Shown here: positions 23,375 through 27,761 of the stretch, piece after piece
Layout: each line of letters begins with the position of its first letter
How positions within the stretch are numbered: the first letter of the stretch is position 1
Source of the DNA: JBEKJU01 sp050011095
GTDB lineage: Bacteria; Desulfobacterota; Syntrophorhabdia; Syntrophorhabdales; WCHB1-27
Length of the DNA stretch: 27,761 nucleotides
Assembly: GCA_050011095.1 (NCBI GenBank)
Contig: JBEKJU010000053.1
Location: forward strand, 1 to 27,761
Direction of reading: 5' to 3'
The notes under the pieces: generated by a model
The model's database searches: none
What the model was told of the DNA's origin: nothing
What the model saw: the letters and a program-made list of their open reading frames with translations, nothing else
Position numbers and translations under genes: made by a program

Positions 23375-23463
23375 GGAGGCTCTTCGGGCGTGAGGAAGCG
23401 GCAGACTATCAGACGAACGTCCTGCAGCCGAGTATGGAGGCTCTTCGGGCGTGAGGAAGCGGC
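23375..23463 (+). repeat. 28-base direct repeat, two copies
   Basis: Identical 28-base units at 23375-23402 and 23436-23463 (both beginning GGAGGCTCTTCGGGCG), spaced 61 bases. They lie in a stretch without a supported gene and encode RLFGREEAA in one frame. Confidence 0.85.
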
Positions 23464-24023
23464 CTCATTCCTGGAGCCTTTCAAGAGCGCAATTCGTCGG
23501 CGGTTGCAGTGGGGTTTGACCGATGGGGCGGGGGCCAAGGCGGCGTCGCGGACAAAGGGTGGTTTCAAGCGCACCCTTGCGCCGTCTTCAGTACCGTCAA
23601 AAGGCGTCACCATATAGAGATTTTACCGCACGTCATTGAGTGCCACCCTGCCCTCTGATGAGTTTTATCCCGGTTGTCCCTCGCACGAGCAGCGAGACGG
23701 TAGTGCGCACTGACCGAGGGGAGGCAATGGCGGTGCTGCTTAATCGCTTATCGCCCGGCAGGGCACACCGTCGCACGGCCACCTTGTCGGCGAAGGTTTT
23801 TACCTGGCCGCTCTATCGGTCATACACCCCGAAAGGCTCAGGCGGGAACATCCGGGCTCGACCGGAATACGCGCCTTCCCGTGGTACAAAGGCGGGGCCG
23901 ACAGGTAGGAGATAGACGTATCTTATGGAAAGGGCGGCGGAAAGCATGGGTCGGTCGACAATGTTCGCGTCAAATCGAGCGTGAGAAACGAAGGAAGCAA
24001 CCGCCGGGCGGACAGGAGGAACC

Positions 24024-24623
24024 GTGAAGGGCCTTGAACCCATCTGTGTCAGGTTGTCTTTCCTTCTTTTCCTGTTTCTCTTGTGGGCCGGTTGCGGAAA
24101 TGACCTCTCCCAGAGGAAAGCCGCTAATATGCTCAGAAATAGCCTGCCGCCCCTGGCCGCCGTTTTCGTGGAAGACGTTCAGGCGGGAAGCTACATCGAT
24201 AATATCAGCGGCGTGTACCTCTCGTACCGGGACCTCTCGTTATTACGGAAGGCCGGCTACGTGACGATCCCACAGGGTTTTGCAAGGAACATCCGCGTTA
24301 CCGGCAAACTCAGACCCTATTTTATCAATGCCGGCGAAGGAACACCCTTCGGCAGCAAGTTCTGGAACCTTGAAATAGCGAAGGTGAGGGATGTCAGGGT
24401 TTCGTCGATCAGCAAAAGATCCGGCTTTTTTGGAAAAAAGGTATGTGAGGCGGCCTTTACCGTCGAATACGGGCTGACACCGATAGGAGAGATGCTCTCC
24501 AAAAAGCCAAGACTGACGGATAAGGGCCGGGCCCTCTTTGTTCTTTACGGGCATGGATGGAAGCTCGACATACCGGCTGTATGCGGCGCGGGAGGCGCGG
24601 CAGATGAGGCTACAGGATGGTGA
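24024..24623 (+). CDS. lipoprotein of unknown function
   Basis: 199 residues from a GTG start preceded by AGGAGG with 4 bases between. The N-terminus is basic then hydrophobic and ends in a lipobox WAGC (lipid-carrying Cys24). The mature part starts GNDLSQRKAANMLRNSLPPL, then PQGFARNIRVTGKLRPYFIN, LEIAKVRDVRVSSISKRSGF and a strand AAFTVEYGLTPIGEML; probably a compact alpha-beta domain. I do not recognise the family. It is not part of an operon; repeats and hairpins follow it. Confidence 0.8.
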   Translation: MKGLEPICVRLSFLLFLFLLWAGCGNDLSQRKAANMLRNSLPPLAAVFVEDVQAGSYIDNISGVYLSYRDLSLLRKAGYVTIPQGFARNIRVTGKLRPYFINAGEGTPFGSKFWNLEIAKVRDVRVSSISKRSGFFGKKVCEAAFTVEYGLTPIGEMLSKKPRLTDKGRALFVLYGHGWKLDIPAVCGAGGAADEATGW

Positions 24624-24687
24624 AGTCCGCAAGGCTTCAAGACGGCCGCGTCCACCGGCTCATACCTATTCGCTTATCTTTGGCACC

Positions 24688-24708
24688 ACCCACGCCTTCG
24701 GCGTGGGT
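24688..24708. repeat. perfect 9-bp hairpin after the lipoprotein gene
   Basis: ACCCACGCC-TTC-GGCGTGGGT, 65 bases after the stop. No T-run follows, so a terminator role is only possible. Shortly after, a 13-base word GGCGCTGAACCCC occurs twice (24765-24777, 24829-24841). Confidence 0.7.
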
Positions 24709-24909
24709 GTCCCGCAGCGTAGGCGGCTTAAGGGGGTGGTGGGGGAGTGCGCGTGCGGGCGTTGGCGCTGAACCCCGGTAGTTCAACTCTTTTGAGCGGG
24801 GTGGCTCCATAGCCTTCGCCTGCGGAGAGGGCGCTGAACCCCAACAATTGCACGTTGAGGAGGGCTTTAATGCGACAACAAAGATGTGGCGAAGATAAGA
24901 GACTCGGTA

Positions 24910-25107
24910 TCAGGCATTCAAGACGTGCTGCTGCGGCTCCTCCTCGGAAAACCCTCTTGCTGCCTCCCTCGCCTCCTGCAAGGTTTGATATCTCTCGCCA
25001 TGGACATAGTAATATCTCTCCGGCGTGCTGCCTTTGATCTCTTCCGCGGTGACCTCGATCACCTTGGCGCCGCCGACAACGGTCACTATTCTGGATGTCT
25101 TTCTCAT
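24910..25107 (-). CDS. small protein of unknown function
   Basis: 65 residues from ATG 25107, which follows GGGGGAGAAG by a few bases; an upstream GTG/ATG would add only a short Glu/Gly tail. The sequence MRKTSRIVTVVGGAKVIEVT, AEEIKGSTPERYYYVHGERY and QTLQEAREAARGF suggests two or three strands followed by a helix, a pattern of small DUF-type domain proteins. No cysteines, no signal peptide. The strong ribosome site supports real expression. Function unknown. Confidence 0.65.
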   Translation of the reverse strand: MRKTSRIVTVVGGAKVIEVTAEEIKGSTPERYYYVHGERYQTLQEAREAARGFSEEEPQQHVLNA

Positions 25108-25245
25108 GTCTTCTCCCCCTTCTTGCTCCAAATGGCAAAGTTACCATATTTTTCGGGGAAAACGGAAGAATAAAGTGTTTTTCGCGGACCCGTGAGAGAA
25201 AGCCGGGACAAAGGGCGGTCCGGCCCGAGTGGTGTCGTGCGAAGA

Positions 25246-26208
25246 TCACCGCGCGTGAATAGGCGGGTGGAAGTTGAAGCCGATGTCGATGGAATCCTCG
25301 TTGAGGGAGGAGGGCAGGGCCGGCAGTTCACGGATGGACCGGAGTGTTCTGAGCACGGCCTCATCAAAGACCCTGCTGCCCGACTGATGTTCGATATCCA
25401 TGTCCAGAATACGTCCGTCCCTGCCTATCTTGATGGATACGACGGTTTCGAGGCTTGCCTTGAACGAATGCCCCGGTGTGGTATGCCAGGCATCCTGGAT
25501 CCTTTCCCATACCTCCGCCATGTACCTTTGAAGGGCTGGATCAGAGGCGGACCCGGCCCTTCCCGGACCGGCGACGGGAAGACCCCCGCCCGTCCCCTGT
25601 CCCTTGCCTCCCTCCCCTGCACCCGACACGTCCAGATAGGGCGTCCGGTTCTTCATCCCCCTTATTTTTTCGTCGAGGCCCCGGATCTCATCTTTCGTCG
25701 CGTGTTCCGAGACCTCTCTTTTTTCCGCCTGCGCGACCGGCCGTTTGTTGGCGTGCACTATCGCCCGCTGCTCCCTCTGGGTGGTCTGCACCGGGATCCG
25801 TGCCTTTTTTATGGGATGTTCCGAGACCTCTCTTTTTTCCGCCTGCGCGACCGGCCGTTTGTTGGCGTGCACTATCGCCCGCTGCTCCCTCTGGGTGGTC
25901 TGCACCGGGATCCGCGCCTTTGTGATCGGCGGCGCAGGCCGGGCCTTTGGCGCTGCCTTCGCCGGTATCGTCCTTCTCGTCTTCTGGTCGGCCTCGCTGG
26001 TGGTCCCCGACACTGCGGCACCGGCCTGCTTCGCGGCCTGGCCTGCACCACCCCCTATATCGCCGATATCACCGACAAGATTGACCGAATAGGAGGTGAG
26101 ATCGATCCTTTTCGTCGATTTCCTGGAAGGGATGCTGAGGGCGCCGAGAATGAGAACGTGGAGCAGCGCCGAGATCACGAACATGGTGAACCACTTATCT
26201 TCTCTCAT
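25246..26208 (-). CDS. TolA/TonB-like envelope protein
   Basis: 320 residues: a cytoplasmic stub and one membrane helix (residues about 8-25), a long Ala/Lys/Arg/Gln-rich periplasmic linker, then a C-terminal TonB/TolA domain (about 225-320) with ALQRYMAEVWERIQDAWHTT, VVSIKIGRDGRILDMDIEHQ and SGSRVFDEAVLRTLRSIREL. Such proteins link the inner-membrane motor (TolQR or ExbBD) to the outer membrane. No TolQ/R or ExbB/D gene lies in the window. The linker contains a perfect tandem duplication (residues about 97-134 and 135-172). Only a weak ribosome site is seen before ATG 26208. Confidence 0.88.
   Translation of the reverse strand: MREDKWFTMFVISALLHVLILGALSIPSRKSTKRIDLTSYSVNLVGDIGDIGGGAGQAAKQAGAAVSGTTSEADQKTRRTIPAKAAPKARPAPPITKARIPVQTTQREQRAIVHANKRPVAQAEKREVSEHPIKKARIPVQTTQREQRAIVHANKRPVAQAEKREVSEHATKDEIRGLDEKIRGMKNRTPYLDVSGAGEGGKGQGTGGGLPVAGPGRAGSASDPALQRYMAEVWERIQDAWHTTPGHSFKASLETVVSIKIGRDGRILDMDIEHQSGSRVFDEAVLRTLRSIRELPALPSSLNEDSIDIGFNFHPPIHAR
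25703..25930 (-). repeat. 114-bp tandem duplication inside the TolA/TonB-like gene
   Basis: 25703-25800 is identical to 25817-25914, unit length 114 bp (38 codons). The frame is kept, so the linker is lengthened by 38 residues without other change. Identity over 98 bases including third positions implies a recent event. Confidence 0.93.
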
Positions 26209-26893
26209 CTCATCGTTCGGACCTCTCCCTGCTCAAAAAAATCGATGACCCTAATTTTTACACCGTTTGGAGCGAACAATACAACATTTAGTCGGTCCCG
26301 GCGGGTACCAAACGGCCGCAACCCTGCGCGGGAAGCAGGGATCGGCGAAAGGTGAGGACGGTCCGAAGGTAGGGGGAAGAATATCCCGAATGCGGGAGTC
26401 TATATATGAGGGATGTAGAAAGGGGAGGTCTCCTGCCCGACACCGGACAGGCGTAAAGACCCAGGGATGCCTTCCGGCCGTGGGGACCCTGCTCGGCCCC
26501 AAGCCAGAGGCGAGCCGATCGGCGAATGATGGATGCGAGGCGGAAAGGGGGCATCGGCTGCCGGCGCCGGTGACGACCCGTTCGGGCGGAAGGCGAAAAC
26601 GATTTGTCTTGTGTCAATGGGGATTGTCCAGTGTCCTATCCCCGTCCAGTCTCATTAATCGCATCGCAAGCGGATGCGGGAGGCAATGGCGAAATGAAGC
26701 ACTCCGGTTCGTGTGGAGGTCGGCAGGAGTGATCCGCTAAATCCACACGTTTATCCGGTTTGCGATGGTGATGCGTCAAGAGGTTCGAGAGGCGTGAACC
26801 ATGGGACCGTTGTTTAGTGGCTTTTGCTACATTTTGGGACGATCCATAACGCAAGCAGGGAAGGAACTTTGCTTGACTATCGGGGGGAGTTGG
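26209..26893. other. unassigned GC-rich stretch of about 680 bases
   Basis: No frame with a ribosome site or known motif. The centre (26330-26600) is rich in short G/A-rich and palindromic words and could be structured non-coding sequence, but I recognise no RNA family. Confidence 0.35.
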
Positions 26894-27121
26894 ATGGCAA
26901 GAGACATTGAGCTGCTGATGGATGGCATGCCGGACAGGAAGCTGTTGAAGCCGGCAGAGGTCGCGGCTTTTTTGGGTGTGTCCGCCAAGACGATATACCG
27001 CTGGTGTGATATGGGTCTAATGGAAAGCGTCAAATTAAACAGGTCCGTCAGGGTTCCGCGGGCCTCGGTTGTGAACTTTCTGTCTTGCGGAAAGGACGAC
27101 GGCTTCGATAGCGAAGAGTAG
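26894..27121 (+). CDS. excisionase-like helix-turn-helix protein
   Basis: 75 residues; the centre reads LLKPAEVAAFLGVSAKTIYR, WCDMGLMESVKLNRSVRVPR, the MerR-like HTH_17 fold of excisionase-type DNA-binding proteins. ATG 26894 follows GGGGGGAG by 4 bases; an upstream in-frame start would add a Cys/Trp-rich stretch of no clear sense. Such proteins act as excisionases, plasmid or phage regulators, or small transcription factors. It lies beyond the tRNA-integrase remnant and is not clearly linked to it. Confidence 0.85.
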   Translation: MARDIELLMDGMPDRKLLKPAEVAAFLGVSAKTIYRWCDMGLMESVKLNRSVRVPRASVVNFLSCGKDDGFDSEE

Positions 27122-27685
27122 CGGTCTGTTTTTTCCTCCATTCTTGTTCCGGGATATTGACGCGTCGCTTCCGATCGTGCGCCGCGCGGATAGGCAGCCC
27201 TTCGGAAGCTCGTCGCGTTCATCCCTTGCGTCGCCCACGACGCCGGCGGCCTTTTCGCCATAGAGAGGGCTATCCGTTGCGCGGGGTCCTTAAGGCGTCC
27301 CCTTGTTTTGGGATGTGAAATATGGGCATTCCGCCATCTGCGAACGCCCGTCGATCCGCGGACCACAACAGCGCCCACCGGCGCTTCCCTCCGTTTCAGC
27401 CGTCTTGAGATGCGGGCGCATTCACCCGCATCTCTGGAAAGGCCCGATGATCGCGATCGGTTCTTCCATGAAGAGGGGAAGCCCCTGCCCCGGGATGTGC
27501 CTTGTCAGGTTCGTTTCGGAGAAGAAGCTGACGATCCCTGCACTTATGATCTTTTTATAGTCTATTAATTGTCGCCGGGTAAATTATGTCAACCTTTCAG
27601 ACACCTTTGACATTCGGGCCATGCGTCTTATTCCATTTATAATTCAAATATGATATAATATACTTACCCCCGAGGAGGTGAGTAT
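27122..27685. other. gene-free stretch of about 560 bases
   Basis: No supported gene. The last part is AT-rich with two TATAAT words (27638-27643 and 27654-27659), either of which may be the -10 box of the gene starting at 27686; a TTGACA at 27607 is too far from both for a normal spacer. Confidence 0.4.
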
Positions 27686-27761
27686 ATGGCGAGAAGACCG
27701 CGAGGCAGAGAGCTGTTGGAGAGGGCGAAAGAATTGTTGTCCAAGGCTCGCACGGCCGACG
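27686..27761 (+). CDS. start of a gene, cut by the window end
   Basis: ATG 27686 follows GAGGAGG by about 7 bases and opens a frame MARRPRGRELLERAKELLSK, ARTAD that runs off the end. The basic start and the helical RELLERAKELLSKA resemble the N-terminus of some IS630-like transposases or other HTH proteins, but 25 residues are too few to decide. Confidence 0.6.
   Translation, partial: MARRPRGRELLERAKELLSKARTAD

Larger units (their letters stand above)
23023..24023. other. gene-poor stretch of 1 kb with hairpins and repeats
   Basis: No frame is convincing. It holds a 13-base direct repeat TCGAAGGTCCGGA (23039-23051, 23157-23169), a large nested hairpin and a 28-base direct repeat, described separately. 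Frames between 23380 and 23617 share the peptide RLFGREEAA because of the repeat. Confidence 0.45.

Noticed and set aside
23375..23463. Possible CRISPR array
   Set aside because: Only two units, a single spacer-like gap of 33 bases, no cas genes and no leader.
26210..26880. Group II intron or RNase P-like RNA
   Set aside because: No domain V motif, reverse transcriptase or RNase P core sequence could be recognised.
27607..27643. TTGACA with TATAAT as promoter of the last gene
   Set aside because: The spacer is 25 bases, too long for a sigma70 promoter.

Overview
The window looks like a chromosomal stretch of a Gram-negative, probably anaerobic or microaerobic, Desulfobacterota-like (Syntrophorhabdus-like) bacterium. 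This placement is an inference from the mix of secreted proteins, lipoproteins, multi-c-heme respiration and a TolA/TonB-type protein; no marker gene fixes the taxonomy. The part from about 8 to 23 kb is a worn accessory region rich in gene remnants.

Layout. 1-2.4 kb: a secreted DUF3237 protein, a hairpin-rich repeat (copy 1), a small unknown protein and a phage-type metallopeptidase. 2.8-4.1 kb: an MFS transporter with a good sigma70 promoter. 4.3-8.1 kb: the most interesting block, a tightly packed minus-strand operon encoding a TsdA-like diheme cytochrome c followed by two CydA-like membrane proteins. Each CydA-like protein carries a C-terminal cytochrome c domain, giving five CXXCH motifs in total. 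8.2-9.4 kb: a broken alpha/beta-hydrolase gene and a SagB/ThcOx-type nitroreductase. 10.1-12.2 kb: repeat copy 2, a 3' gene remnant, a GlcD-type FAD oxidase and a probable RAYT-type transposase remnant. 12.2-13.4 kb: a secreted major royal jelly/Yellow-family protein. 13.5-14.6 kb: a decayed defence-like cluster (DUF1156 methylase start with an in-frame stop, intact YgiT-type antitoxin, broken DUF4258 toxin, histidine kinase scrap). 14.6-19.9 kb: minus-strand secreted hydrolases (alpha/beta hydrolase, B3-like metallo-beta-lactamase fold, FrsA-like hydrolase), a lipoprotein, and repeat copy 3 lying exactly between two truncated genes. 20.1-22.9 kb: IS21 and IS3 scraps, a secreted lipocalin-like protein, an intact IS200 that abuts a truncated phage integrase, then tRNA-Ala(GGC). 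23-27.8 kb: a hairpin-rich gene-poor stretch, a lipoprotein, a small protein, a TolA/TonB-like protein with an internal 114-bp duplication, an excisionase-like HTH protein and the start of one more gene.

How the parts fit. The TsdA-like cytochrome and the two bd-like subunits probably form one electron-transfer unit, passing electrons from a periplasmic donor such as thiosulfate, through c-hemes, to a membrane bd-like centre. The three-copy hairpin repeat sits at the edges of truncated genes and occurs with a RAYT-type remnant, which suggests REP-like mobility and recombination. The integrase next to tRNA-Ala marks a likely island boundary. At least six genes carry frameshifts or stops, several at homopolymers, so raw reads should be checked before all are accepted as true pseudogenes.
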